Positions 29,449 to 37,874 of a DNA stretch of 64,000 nt are shown piece by piece; the stretch's first letter is position 1, and every line of letters starts with the position of its first letter. A program made the position numbers and the translations under genes. The notes below the pieces were generated by a model, which did not search any database, had not been told where the DNA came from, and saw only the letters and a program-made list of their open reading frames with translations. Source of the stretch: Nocardioidaceae bacterium (GTDB lineage Bacteria > Actinomycetota > Actinomycetes > Propionibacteriales > Nocardioidaceae); the NCBI GenBank assembly GCA_017744365.1, contig JAGIBL010000002.1, positions 1,046,376 to 1,110,375 of the forward strand. The letters run 5' to 3'.

Positions 29449-29454
29449 TAGCGT
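29449..29454 (+). promoter_or_regulatory. -10 element for leaderless cobL transcript
   Basis: TAGCGT ends eight bases before the cobL ATG (29463), with no Shine-Dalgarno. It lies just beyond the 5' end of the divergent riboswitch. cobL therefore seems not to be preceded by a B12 riboswitch on its own strand. Confidence 0.45.
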
Positions 29455-29462
29455 CTGCCCTC

Positions 29463-30674
29463 ATGAACGCCCTCCCCCTGGCCGTGATCGGCGTCGGTGC
29501 CGACGGCTGGGACGGGCTGAATTCCCTTGTACAGCGTGAGATTCTCGGTGCCCAGGTGCTGCTCGGCGGCGCCCGGCACCTGGACCTGGTGCCGCCCGTC
29601 GCCGGGCAGGAGCGGGTCGCGTGGCCCTCGCCGCTGCGGCCGGCGCTGCCCGGGCTGCTCGCCTCGTACGACGGACAGCGGGTGGTCGTGCTCGCCTCCG
29701 GCGACCCGCTCGTCTCCGGGATCGGCAGCACCCTGATCGACCTGCTCGGCGCCGACCGGGTGCGGATCGTGCCGACGGTCTCGTCGGTCTCGCTGGCCCG
29801 TGCGCGGATGGGCTGGCCGGCCGAGACCGTCGAGGTGGTCAGCCTCGTCGGCCGCGACGAGCACCGGGTGCTGCGCTCGCTCGGGCCCGGGCACCGGCTC
29901 CTGGTGCTCTGCGGTGGTCCCGAGACGACACGTCTGGTGGCAGCGCTGCTCACCGAGCAGGGGTACGGCGCCAGCACGCTGACCGCGCTGGGAGATCTCG
30001 GCAGTCCCGGCGAGTCGCAGGTCCGGGCGACGGCGGCGACCTGGTCTGGTAGTACTTCTGCCTTGACCGTGCTCGCGGTCGAGCTCGCGGTGGAGGGTCC
30101 CGGTGCCGTCTGGGGTTGGGTACCGGGCCTCCCCGACGAGGCGTTCGAGCACGACGGCCAGCTGACCAAGCGCGACGCGCGCGCCTCCGCGCTGGCGCGG
30201 CTGGCGCCGACGGCCGGTCAGCTGCTCTGGGACGTCGGCGCGGGTGCCGGATCCGTCGGCATCGAGTGGCTCCGCACGCACCCGTCGCTGCGCGCGATCG
30301 CCGTCGAGGGCGACGCGGAGCGCGCCGAGCGGATCGGCCGGAACGCCGTGAGGCTCGGGGTTCCCGGGCTGTCCGTGGTGACCGGCCGGGCACCCGAGGC
30401 GCTGGCCGGACTCCCGGCACCGGACGCCGTCTTCGTCGGTGGCGGCGCGACGATCCCCGGCGTGCTGGACCTCGTGGCCGACGCCTTGCGCCCGGGCGGA
30501 CGGCTGGTCGTGCACGGGGTCACCCTGGAGACCGAGCGGGCGCTGCACGAGCGGTTCACCGCGTACGGCGGTGAGCTGACCCGGCTGCGGAACGAGACCG
30601 CGACCCCGCTCGGCGGGTTCACCGGCTGGACCCCGGCAAGGGCGATCACCCAATGGGCATGGAGGAAGTCGTGA
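29463..30674 (+). CDS. cobL: Precorrin-6Y C5,15-methyltransferase (decarboxylating) CobL
   Basis: 403 aa, the fused CbiE-CbiT form. CbiE half (1-200): AVIGVGADGWDGL, VVVLASGDPLVSGIGSTL, VSSVSLARARMGWP. CbiT half (about 230-400): KRDARASALARLAP and the SAM-binding LLWDVGAGAGSVGIEWLR. It methylates C5 and C15 and decarboxylates the C12 acetate. Start ATG 29463; the long in-frame stretch upstream is antisense to the chelatase gene. The stop overlaps cobM (GTGA). Confidence 0.95.
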   Translation: MNALPLAVIGVGADGWDGLNSLVQREILGAQVLLGGARHLDLVPPVAGQERVAWPSPLRPALPGLLASYDGQRVVVLASGDPLVSGIGSTLIDLLGADRVRIVPTVSSVSLARARMGWPAETVEVVSLVGRDEHRVLRSLGPGHRLLVLCGGPETTRLVAALLTEQGYGASTLTALGDLGSPGESQVRATAATWSGSTSALTVLAVELAVEGPGAVWGWVPGLPDEAFEHDGQLTKRDARASALARLAPTAGQLLWDVGAGAGSVGIEWLRTHPSLRAIAVEGDAERAERIGRNAVRLGVPGLSVVTGRAPEALAGLPAPDAVFVGGGATIPGVLDLVADALRPGGRLVVHGVTLETERALHERFTAYGGELTRLRNETATPLGGFTGWTPARAITQWAWRKS

Positions 30675-31528
30675 CGGTGCACTTCGTGGGCGGCGGCCCG
30701 GGCGCGGCCGACCTCATCACGCTGCGGGCGGCCGCGCTGCTGGGCCAGGCCGACGTCGTCCTCTACCCGGGCACGTACCTGGACGCCGCGGTGCTCGCCC
30801 ACTGCCGCGACGGCGTGCGGCTCGTCGACACCCAGGACCTCGACCTGGACCGCATCACCGCGGTGCTCGCCGAGGCGCACGCCAGCGGAGCCGAGGTGGT
30901 CCGGCTCTGCTCGGGCGACCCGTCGCTCTACTCCGCCGTCGCCGAGCAGACCGCGCGCCTGGACGCGGCCGGGGTGCCGTGGGCGCTAGTCCCGGGCGTG
31001 CCCGCGTACGCCGCCGCGGCCGCGGTCGTGGGACGCGAGCTGACCGTCCCCGGGCTGGCCCAGACGGTGGTGCTCACCCGCACCCAGGCGCGCTCGACCG
31101 CGATGCCCGAGGGAGAGTCCTTGGCGACGTACGCGGCCACCGGCGCGACCCTCGTGCTGCACCTGGCGATCACCCGGGCCGCCGAGCTGGCCGCCGAGCT
31201 GGCCGAGCACTACGGCGCGGACTGCCCGGTGGCCGTGGTGTACCGGGCGAGTCAGCCCGAGCAGCAGGTGCTCCGCGGGACGCTCGCGACCATCGGCGAG
31301 CAGGTCGCTGCCGCGGGCCTGCGCCAGGCCGCGGTGATCCTGGTCGGCCCGGCCCTCGACCCGGCCGCGGTGGACGAGTCCTACCTGTACGACGCGGCCC
31401 GGGATCGGGGGCTCAAGCGGTTGGACGGACGTCCAGAGGCCGAGCTCAGCCGATGTCCGAGGGGACCGAGCGTGCCGTCCAGACCCGGCCCGTCCGGGAG
31501 ACCCGGGTCTGCCGGGACCCCACGATGA
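30671..31528 (+). CDS. cobM: Precorrin-4 C11-methyltransferase CobM
   Basis: 285 aa from GTG 30671, chosen because GGAGG lies five bases upstream and the GTGA overlaps the cobL stop; an ATG at 30653 is less likely. Motifs: VHFVGGGPGAADLITLRAA, VVLYPGTYLD, RLCSGDPSLYSAVAEQ, VPGVPAYAAAAAVVGRELTVPG. The last about 30 residues (after GLKRLDG) are Pro/Arg/Ser-rich and are encoded opposite the 3' end of cobIJ (83-base convergent overlap); they are probably not part of the fold. Confidence 0.94.
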   Translation: MTVHFVGGGPGAADLITLRAAALLGQADVVLYPGTYLDAAVLAHCRDGVRLVDTQDLDLDRITAVLAEAHASGAEVVRLCSGDPSLYSAVAEQTARLDAAGVPWALVPGVPAYAAAAAVVGRELTVPGLAQTVVLTRTQARSTAMPEGESLATYAATGATLVLHLAITRAAELAAELAEHYGADCPVAVVYRASQPEQQVLRGTLATIGEQVAAAGLRQAAVILVGPALDPAAVDESYLYDAARDRGLKRLDGRPEAELSRCPRGPSVPSRPGPSGRPGSAGTPR

Positions 31529-32978
31529 GCAGGCACTTCATGTCGACGGCGTCGGCGTCGAGCCCGGCCAGGGTGGTGACCGTCAGCGCCTCCTCGGCCC
31601 GCCCGACGTCGCGGCCGACCACCACGACGGTGTCGGCCGGACGGGACTCGAGCAGGATCTTCTGGGCCTCGGCCACCTGCGTCGTCCGGCTCCGCGACGC
31701 GGGGTTGTAGAGGGCGAGGACCAGGTCGGCCTCGCCGATCGCGCGCAGCCGCCGCTCGACCACCGGCCACGGCTTGAGCCGGTCCGAGAGGCTCATCACC
31801 GCGAAGTCGCCGCCGATGGCCGCACCCGCCCGGGCCGCCACCGCCTGCACCGCGCTGACGCCGGGGACCACGCGGATCGGGACCGCGTCGTACGACGGGT
31901 CCTCGGCGGCCTCGAAGACCGCCGCGGCCATCCCGAAGACACCGGCGTCGCCGCCGGAGACGACCGCGACCCGTTCGCCGGCCCGCGCCAGGTCGAGGGC
32001 GAACCGGGCCCGGTCGATCTCCACGGTGTTGCCCGAGGCGTGCCGGTGCAGGCCGTCGCGGCGGGGAACGCGGGCGACGTACGGGGTGTAGCCGACGACG
32101 TGGTCGACCTCGGCGAGCACCTCGGCGGCCTCCGGGGTGAGCCAGTGGTCCGGGCCGGGACCGAGCCCGACGACGACCAGCTCGGCGGAGGCGCTCGGAG
32201 ACGGTCGCTGGGCGACCTCTGCCACCACCGAGGGAGTCCGCCTCCCGTGCGGGTCGGCAGCGAGGGAGTCCCCCGGGACGACGATCAGCGAGAAGTACGG
32301 CACCGTGGCGGGGTCGACCTCGGCGACCGGCAGCCAGCGCTGCTCGGGCATCGAGGCACGCTCGACGTACAGGGCGTGCTCCAGTCGCCCCGCCCGGGCG
32401 AGCGCGGCGCGCACCGTGGGGAAGGTCCGGCCGAGCTTCATGATGACGGCGCCGTCGGTGTCCGCGAGACGGCGGGCGAGCTCGTCCTCGCCCAGGGTGC
32501 CGGGCAGGATCGTGAGCACGTCGGTCTGACGCACCAGTGGGGCGGCGACGCTCGCGGTGGCGGCCGCGAACGACGGGACGCCGGGGACGACGGCGGTCTC
32601 GAAGCGCTCGGAGAGGCGGTCGTGCATGTACATGTACGAGCCGTAGAAGAGCGGGTCCCCCTCGGCGAGCAGGACCACGGTGCGCCCCTGCTCCAGGTGG
32701 GCGGCGAGGCGTTCCGCGCTGGCCTCGTAGAACGCGGTGATCGCGCCCGCGTAGCCGCCCGGGTGGTCCGTCGCGCCGGTGGTGACCGGGTAGACGAGGT
32801 CCTCCTCGAGGGTGCCGGGGCGGATCAGCGAGGCCGCGATCCGGCGGGCGTTCGAGCTCTTGCCGACGCCGGAGTGGTAGGCGATGACGTCCGCCTCGCC
32901 GATGAGCCGGGCCGCCTTGAGCGTGGTGAGCTCGGGGTCGCCGGGGCCGACCCCGACGCCGAAGAACCGGCCGGTCAC
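31446..32978 (-). CDS. cobIJ: Fused precorrin-2 C20- and precorrin-3B C17-methyltransferase (CobI-CobJ)
   Basis: 510 aa from GTG 32978, overlapping the cobH stop. Residues 1 to about 250 are CobI: GVGVGPGDPELTTLKAARLI, LLAEGDPLFYGSYMYMHDRL. Residues about 260-510 are CobJ: VVGLGPGPDHWLTPEAAEVL, VVSGGDAGVFGMAA, VPGVSAVQAVAARAGA, DLVLALYNPASRSR. The two reactions are separated by the CobG (or CobZ) oxidation step, so the fusion links non-consecutive enzymes. The ORF extends upstream only into cobH shadow. Confidence 0.95.
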   Translation of the reverse strand: MTGRFFGVGVGPGDPELTTLKAARLIGEADVIAYHSGVGKSSNARRIAASLIRPGTLEEDLVYPVTTGATDHPGGYAGAITAFYEASAERLAAHLEQGRTVVLLAEGDPLFYGSYMYMHDRLSERFETAVVPGVPSFAAATASVAAPLVRQTDVLTILPGTLGEDELARRLADTDGAVIMKLGRTFPTVRAALARAGRLEHALYVERASMPEQRWLPVAEVDPATVPYFSLIVVPGDSLAADPHGRRTPSVVAEVAQRPSPSASAELVVVGLGPGPDHWLTPEAAEVLAEVDHVVGYTPYVARVPRRDGLHRHASGNTVEIDRARFALDLARAGERVAVVSGGDAGVFGMAAAVFEAAEDPSYDAVPIRVVPGVSAVQAVAARAGAAIGGDFAVMSLSDRLKPWPVVERRLRAIGEADLVLALYNPASRSRTTQVAEAQKILLESRPADTVVVVGRDVGRAEEALTVTTLAGLDADAVDMKCLLIVGSRQTRVSRTGRVWTARSVPSDIG

Positions 32979-33625
32979 TCCTTCTCCTGGGCGAGCGCGT
33001 TGAGGGCGGAGGCGGCGATCGCCGAGCCGCCGCGACGGCCGCGGACGACCAGGTACGGGACGTCCAGCTCGAAGTCCGCCAGCGCCTCCTTGGACTCGGC
33101 GGCTCCGATGAACCCGACCGGGACGCCGACGATCGCGGCCGGCCGCGGTGCGCCGTCGAGGAGCAGCTCCAGCAGGTGGAACAGCGCGGTCGGAGCGTTG
33201 CCGATCGCGACGACCGATCCTTCGAGGCGCTCGGTCCAGAGCGAGACCGCCGCCGCCGACCGGGTGGTGCCCATCGCCTCGGCGAGCGCGGGGACCCGCG
33301 GGTCGCGCAGCAGGCAGAGGACCTCGTTGTCCTTCGGCAGCCGGGCGCGGGTGACGCCGGAGGCGACCATGTGCGCGTCGGTGAGGATGGGGGCGCCGCG
33401 CTGCAGGGCGGTACGGGCGGCGCTCACCAGGCGGGGGTGGATCTCCAGATCGCGGGCCAGGTCGGTCTGGCCGCTTCCGTGCACCATCCGGACAGCGACC
33501 TTCTCGGCGTCGGCCGGCAGGTGGTCGAAGCTCGCCTCGGCGCGGATGGTCGCGAACGAGTCGACGTAGATGGCCGCGCCGTCGTCGACGTAGGCGTAGC
33601 GGCGGGTGGGGCGCACCGGTTCCAT
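32975..33625 (-). CDS. cobH: Precorrin-8X methylmutase CobH
   Basis: 216 aa. Moves the C11 methyl to C12, giving hydrogenobyrinic acid. Motifs: ASFDHLPADAEKVAVRMVHGSGQTDLARDL with the catalytic histidine, PILTDAHMVASGVTRARLP, VAIGNAPTALFHLLELL and VGVPVGFIGAAESKEAL. ATG 33625 follows an AGGAGTGTC sequence and the riboswitch at 33640-33762. Coupled to cobIJ through GTGA. Confidence 0.96.
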   Translation of the reverse strand: MEPVRPTRRYAYVDDGAAIYVDSFATIRAEASFDHLPADAEKVAVRMVHGSGQTDLARDLEIHPRLVSAARTALQRGAPILTDAHMVASGVTRARLPKDNEVLCLLRDPRVPALAEAMGTTRSAAAVSLWTERLEGSVVAIGNAPTALFHLLELLLDGAPRPAAIVGVPVGFIGAAESKEALADFELDVPYLVVRGRRGGSAIAASALNALAQEKE

Positions 33626-33639
33626 GACACTCCTCGGGG

Positions 33640-33762
33640 TTCTCGCCCGTCTCGGGGGTGATGACCCGCGGCCAGTGTCTGGCTTGCCCTCGCGGGCTCA
33701 CAGTGGCGGAACCGCCCCAGAATCTCGCTGGGTTCCTGCGCCACGGGTCGGCCCAGCCTAAG
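33640..33762 (-). promoter_or_regulatory. Cobalamin riboswitch upstream of cobH
   Basis: Minus-strand order GGCGCAGGAACCC, variable hairpin, GGCGGTTCCGCCACTGTGAG, then GCAAGCCAGACACTG (B12 box), followed by GGGCGAGAACCCCGAGGAG next to the ribosome site. A 46-base core (33673-33718) is identical to that of the cobN riboswitch at 37921-37966. Confidence 0.93.
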
Positions 33763-33768
33763 CCGTGC

Positions 33769-34596
33769 TCACCGGTCGAGCGCCAGCAGCCCGTGCCAGG
33801 GGGTGACGATCACGGGGCCCGCAGGTAGCCCTGCCAGGAGCTCGGGGGTCAGCACCCCGCCCGGGATCGCCCGGTGCTCGTAGCCCTCGCCCCGCCCGTA
33901 CGGCGTCGGCCCGGCGCTGGCGCGGGTGCGGGGATCGCGGGGGCCGTCCAGGAGCGGGACCGCCAGCTCGTCCACGTGCCAGGCCGCGCCCGGCCCGTCG
34001 CCGCGAGCATCCAGGAACCCGTGCGCGAGCCGGAGCAACGCGGATGTCGCCGCGTCGATCGGCACCACGGGACCCCATGCGCTCCCGGCGCGCAGCTGCA
34101 CGTCCTCGCCGGAGACCGCGACCACGCCGAGGTCGAGCGGCCGGTCCGCCAGGTCGCCGCGGCCGTCGTCGAGGACGACGAGGAACCGTCCGGGCAGCGA
34201 GGCGAGCACCGGGTCCGCGCACAGCGCCACGTCCAGCGCCCGGGCGAGCGGACGCAGATCGGCTCGACCGCCGGAGACCCCGGTCAGCGGCGAGACCATG
34301 ACGTTGCGGACCAGCTCGTGGGTGGGCGAGGGGACCAGGCGCAGCAGGGCCTCCTCGACCTCGGGGGCCAACAGGCCGTCGCGGAGCGGGAGGCCGCGCA
34401 GCTGCAGGTTCGCGCGCTTGGTCAGGTGCAGGTCGCCGTCGCCGAAGGTCGCGCTGACCTCGGCGAGGGAATGGAGCATCTCCTCGCTGACCTCGCCGCC
34501 GACCGCGCGGATGCGGACCAGGCCCCCGTCCTGCGCCGGCCAGGGCCGGAGCACCCCGGGGCAGAGATCGCCACGGGTGCGGGAGGTGGGGGTCAC
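33769..34596 (-). CDS. cobG: CobG-like precorrin-3B synthase, truncated at the C-terminus
   Basis: 275 aa against roughly 350-450 for the family. Present: the ferredoxin-like half-domain (GDGDLHLTKRANLQLRGLPL), the RNVMVSPLTGVSGG segment and the second half-domain ending VIVTPWHGLLALDR. Missing: the C-terminal part that normally carries the Fe4S4 cysteines; the only cysteines are at about 12 and 126. The stop lies a few bases before the cobH riboswitch, so nothing more can be coded downstream. GTG 34596 start has no clear ribosome site. The gene may be inactive or use another partner. Confidence 0.8.
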   Translation of the reverse strand: MTPTSRTRGDLCPGVLRPWPAQDGGLVRIRAVGGEVSEEMLHSLAEVSATFGDGDLHLTKRANLQLRGLPLRDGLLAPEVEEALLRLVPSPTHELVRNVMVSPLTGVSGGRADLRPLARALDVALCADPVLASLPGRFLVVLDDGRGDLADRPLDLGVVAVSGEDVQLRAGSAWGPVVPIDAATSALLRLAHGFLDARGDGPGAAWHVDELAVPLLDGPRDPRTRASAGPTPYGRGEGYEHRAIPGGVLTPELLAGLPAGPVIVTPWHGLLALDR

Positions 34597-34618
34597 CGGG
34601 TCATCGTCGCAGAGCGGG

Positions 34619-37057
34619 TCAGAAGTTCAGGCCGTGGATCGCCAGGACCGCGAGCGCCCCCGCGACCCCCACCCCGGCCAGCTGCAGCGGCCAGGAGGAC
34701 CCCGGGTTGCGGGGGGCGTCGTCGAAGATCTGCACCAGGCCGACCCCCGCGGAGACGATGCTCGCGAACAGGTAGACCCAGCGCAGCGCCCCGGCTTCGC
34801 TGTCGGCCAGACCGACGGCCAGCAGCACCAGCAGGATGCCGAGGACCAGGACCAGCAGGATCGCGCTGATCCCGCGCGGGACCGGGAAGCTCAGCCGCAG
34901 GCGGCCGCCGAACCGCTGGTCGAGGAAGCCGGCCACCTCGGGCAGCACGAACAGGATCGACCCCAGCACCCACTGCCAGCAGGTGCCGACGAAGACGTGG
35001 CCGACGAACGCGAACGCGAGCCCGCGCAGCACGATGCCGGTGACGACCGAGAGCGTGGAAGGCGCGGGCAGGTCGTCGAACGCCTCGGTCTGCAGCAGCC
35101 GCTCGGGCCACCACAGCTCGGCGGCGTGCGAGAACAGCACCCGCGCGGCGATGGCCCCGCCGGCGACCAGGCCGACGGTGCCGGCGTGGCCGGGGATCCC
35201 GGTCGGCTGCCCGGCGAGCTGGGACATCACGTCGGCGAGCAGCATCGCCAGCCAGCCGCAGACCAGGCCGGCCAGCAGCACGTCGGCGAGCCGGTCCCAG
35301 GTGTAGCGGCGCCAGCGACCGGGGCGAGGGCGGGGCCGGCGGAACGGGCGCAGCGCGCTCGCCACCAGCGGCAGCGCCGTCCAGAGCACGCCGACGCCGA
35401 GCGCGACGAGCAGGCCGTGGGTCCGGTCGCCGGAGGTGGCCAGCACCACGATCAGCCCGAACACGACGCTGGCCAGGAAGCCGGCGGTGGCATCGAACGC
35501 CGCCAGCAGGACCACCCCGACGAGCACGCCGAGCGACGGCGGCACCGCCTCGCCGCCGGCCTGGGCACCACCGGTGAAGCCGAGCACGATCCCACCGAGC
35601 GGCAGCAGCCACCACAGGCCGCCGAGCACGGCGCGGACCTCGGTGCCGTCGAGCGCGAGCCGGGCCAGGAACGGGCTGCGCCGGGCGAGCCGCACGGGCA
35701 GCAGCCGGCTGAACTCGTCCATCACCTCGTGCCCGAGCAGGCGCCAGGAGTTCGACTGGTCACCCGGGCCGATGCCCTCGTGCCGGTGCGCGAGCGTCTG
35801 CGGGTCGAGCGCGTCCCGGTCGGTGAACGCAGCCGAGCTGTTCCCGGTGCGGGCCAGCGTCAGTGGCCGCGCCACGGCGACCAGCCCGAGACCGAGGAGC
35901 AGCAGCGCGACCAGGTTGTCGGCGCCGCCGCTGAGTCCGCTGAAGCCGGCGACCGGGTTGATCTCCTTGACGTGCTCGACCGGGTCGGCCGCGACCGGCG
36001 GCTCCTCGATCGGCGTGGGCGTGGGTGTGGGGGTCGGCGTGGGCGTCGGCGTCGGGGTGGGCGTCGGCTTCGCGACCGCCTTCTGCACCACCGCGGTGTG
36101 CACCGTCACCGAGGAGATCCGGCTGGGGTTGGCCGGGTCGTAGGCGCGCGCCGAGACCGTGTGCCGGCCCGCGGGGTACTTGCGCGTGACCGTGCACGCC
36201 CAGGCCCGGGCGCTGTTCGCCGTACAGGTGGCCGCCGGGTCCGACCAGTTCGTCGAGTCGACGAGCACCTGGATGCGAAGGCCTGCCGCGCTCGCGGTGC
36301 CGGTCACGGTGAAGGCCTGCTTGGTGGCGGCGACCGTGCCCGGGCCGGTCACCTGCGGCGCCGCCGGGACCGCTCCGCCGGTGACACCGACCGTGGTGGT
36401 GCTGCTCCGGCTGTGGCCGCTCAGGGCGGAGCGCTCGGTGACGGTGACCGCGTACGACGAGCCGCCGTCGCCGGTGGCCGAGCGCAGCGAGCACCGGAAG
36501 CCGCTGCCGCTGGTCGAGCAGCCGACGCCGGACTGGCCGAGCACGGTGGCGCCGTTGCGGGTCACGCGCGCGGTGACGCGGTAGTCGTCGAGCCCGGAGA
36601 CGTGGTCACGGGTCCCGGAGACGGAGAAGGTGCCGCCCTCGGCGACGCTGCCGCCTCCCCCGAGCGAGAACCGGCTGCTCACCGATCCGGAGCGGGTGAC
36701 CTTGGCGCTGTTGCGGCTGGGGTTCGACGGGTCCACGCCCTGCGCGGTGACCCGGACGGTGCCCGGGGAGAGCGGCCGGCTGCTGCGCGCGGTGCACAGC
36801 CACATCCCCTTGCCGTTGACGGCACCGTCGGGGGCGCAGCGCATGCTGCCGGACGAGCCGCTGTTGGACATGCTGGCGACGAGGTTGCCGCCGTCGAGGC
36901 GGTTGTTGATCCGCACGCTGAACGGCCGGGGCTGCCCCGAGTAGCTGACCGAGGGCACGCTGAAGCTCGGCGACGGTCCCGCCGCGTTCGCCGCCGGTGC
37001 GGGCAGCACCAGGACGACCGCGGCAGCGATGAGACTGCCGGCCAACGCACGCAACAA
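34619..37057 (-). CDS. Large secreted/membrane protein with Ig-like repeats and a multi-helix C-terminus
   Basis: 812 aa, function unknown. The N-terminus is a signal peptide (LIAAAVVLVLPAPAANA). Residues about 30-320 contain three Ig-like beta units sharing patterns such as VDPSNPSRNSAKVTRSG and YDPANPSRISSVTVHTA, with paired cysteines. A (Thr-Pro)n stalk at about 330-350 leads to about ten membrane helices (370-812). Start is uncertain: TTG 37057 or TTG 37054. It interrupts the cobalamin cluster and shares no family with it. It could be a surface or envelope transporter-like protein; I do not recognise the membrane half. Confidence 0.75.
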   Translation of the reverse strand: MLRALAGSLIAAAVVLVLPAPAANAAGPSPSFSVPSVSYSGQPRPFSVRINNRLDGGNLVASMSNSGSSGSMRCAPDGAVNGKGMWLCTARSSRPLSPGTVRVTAQGVDPSNPSRNSAKVTRSGSVSSRFSLGGGGSVAEGGTFSVSGTRDHVSGLDDYRVTARVTRNGATVLGQSGVGCSTSGSGFRCSLRSATGDGGSSYAVTVTERSALSGHSRSSTTTVGVTGGAVPAAPQVTGPGTVAATKQAFTVTGTASAAGLRIQVLVDSTNWSDPAATCTANSARAWACTVTRKYPAGRHTVSARAYDPANPSRISSVTVHTAVVQKAVAKPTPTPTPTPTPTPTPTPTPIEEPPVAADPVEHVKEINPVAGFSGLSGGADNLVALLLLGLGLVAVARPLTLARTGNSSAAFTDRDALDPQTLAHRHEGIGPGDQSNSWRLLGHEVMDEFSRLLPVRLARRSPFLARLALDGTEVRAVLGGLWWLLPLGGIVLGFTGGAQAGGEAVPPSLGVLVGVVLLAAFDATAGFLASVVFGLIVVLATSGDRTHGLLVALGVGVLWTALPLVASALRPFRRPRPRPGRWRRYTWDRLADVLLAGLVCGWLAMLLADVMSQLAGQPTGIPGHAGTVGLVAGGAIAARVLFSHAAELWWPERLLQTEAFDDLPAPSTLSVVTGIVLRGLAFAFVGHVFVGTCWQWVLGSILFVLPEVAGFLDQRFGGRLRLSFPVPRGISAILLVLVLGILLVLLAVGLADSEAGALRWVYLFASIVSAGVGLVQIFDDAPRNPGSSWPLQLAGVGVAGALAVLAIHGLNF
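36011..36069. repeat. Low-complexity Thr-Pro repeat
   Basis: GGCGTG/GGTGTG-type hexanucleotide repeats encoding about ten Thr-Pro dipeptides on the minus strand, the stalk between the extracellular and membrane parts of the 812-aa protein. Confidence 0.8.
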
Positions 37058-37148
37058 CTCCAGGCCCCCTGAACTCGCGAAGCCCCTCCCCGGAGAATCT
37101 TGACCTGTCCGAGGCCCGGGCGGGCCGGTTTCCGCTAGAACGTCCTGT

Positions 37149-37154
37149 TAGCGT
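37149..37154 (+). promoter_or_regulatory. -10 element for leaderless CbiX-ferredoxin transcript
   Basis: TAGCGT ends eight bases before ATG 37163 with no Shine-Dalgarno, the same hexamer and spacing as at cobL. TTGACC at 37100 is too far away to be its -35. Confidence 0.4.
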
Positions 37155-37162
37155 CCGCGGCC

Positions 37163-37864
37163 ATGGAGACCGGCGGCCGTGACGACGAAGCGCTCGTCCT
37201 GGTCGGCATGTCCGTCCGCGAGGTCGAGACCCGTGACCGGTTGGCGGCATTTGCCCGCTCGTACGACGCTGCGCTGGCCTTCCTGCAGGTCGGCGACCCG
37301 TCCCTGACCCGGGAGCTGTCCCGGCTCGCCGACGCGGGGGCGGACCGGATCGTGCTGGTCGGGGTGAGCCTCGGCACACTCGCCCCGGGTGCTTCCTGGC
37401 TGCGCCGGATCGCGGCGCACTGGTCGCGCGAGCGCGGCGAGCAGGCTCCGTACGTCGGCGTGGCGACCTCCCTGCTGGGCGCGCCCGAGCCGGCCGACCT
37501 CGACCTCGTCCTGGACGCGGTCCGCCCTGTCACCGGCGACGAACCGGGACTCACCTCGCCCGCCTGGGAGGACGTTCCGGCCTACCGCCACCAGCTGCTG
37601 CTCTGCCGCGGCCCGCGCTGCACCGCGCTCGGCTCGGACCGGACCGCGGAGTCGATGATCCTGGCGCTGATGCGGCACGGCCTCGGCGACGACGACGTGC
37701 TGGTCACCCAGACCGCGTGCCAATTCCCCTGCAACCAGGCTCCGGTGGTCAGCGTCCAGCCCGAGAACGTCTGGTACGCCCGGGTCGACCCCGCCGCCGG
37801 CGAGCGGATCGTGGCCGAGCACCTGGTCGGCGGCGAGCCGGTCGAGGAACACCGACTACGCTGA
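37163..37864 (+). CDS. CbiX-like protein fused to a 2Fe-2S thioredoxin-like ferredoxin
   Basis: 233 aa. The N-terminal half resembles a small CbiX/SirB chelatase-type domain (LVGMSVREVETRDRLAAFA ... AGADRIVLVGVSLGTLAPG). The C-terminal half (about 140-215) has the thioredoxin-like [2Fe-2S] ferredoxin cysteines: LLLCRGPRCTALGS and TQTACQFPCNQAPVVSVQP. It precedes the cobN riboswitch. It may deliver cobalt or electrons to corrin-ring synthesis; that is inference. The catalytic histidines of true CbiX are not evident, so it may not be a chelatase. Confidence 0.75.
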   Translation: METGGRDDEALVLVGMSVREVETRDRLAAFARSYDAALAFLQVGDPSLTRELSRLADAGADRIVLVGVSLGTLAPGASWLRRIAAHWSRERGEQAPYVGVATSLLGAPEPADLDLVLDAVRPVTGDEPGLTSPAWEDVPAYRHQLLLCRGPRCTALGSDRTAESMILALMRHGLGDDDVLVTQTACQFPCNQAPVVSVQPENVWYARVDPAAGERIVAEHLVGGEPVEEHRLR

Positions 37865-37874
37865 CCCGGCACAC

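Noticed and set aside
35900..36070. CRISPR-like or tandem repeat array.
   Set aside because: The repeats are a hexanucleotide Thr-Pro codon run inside a gene, without spacers; the similar run at 55318-55440 is the PstP tail. No CRISPR array or cas gene was seen anywhere.
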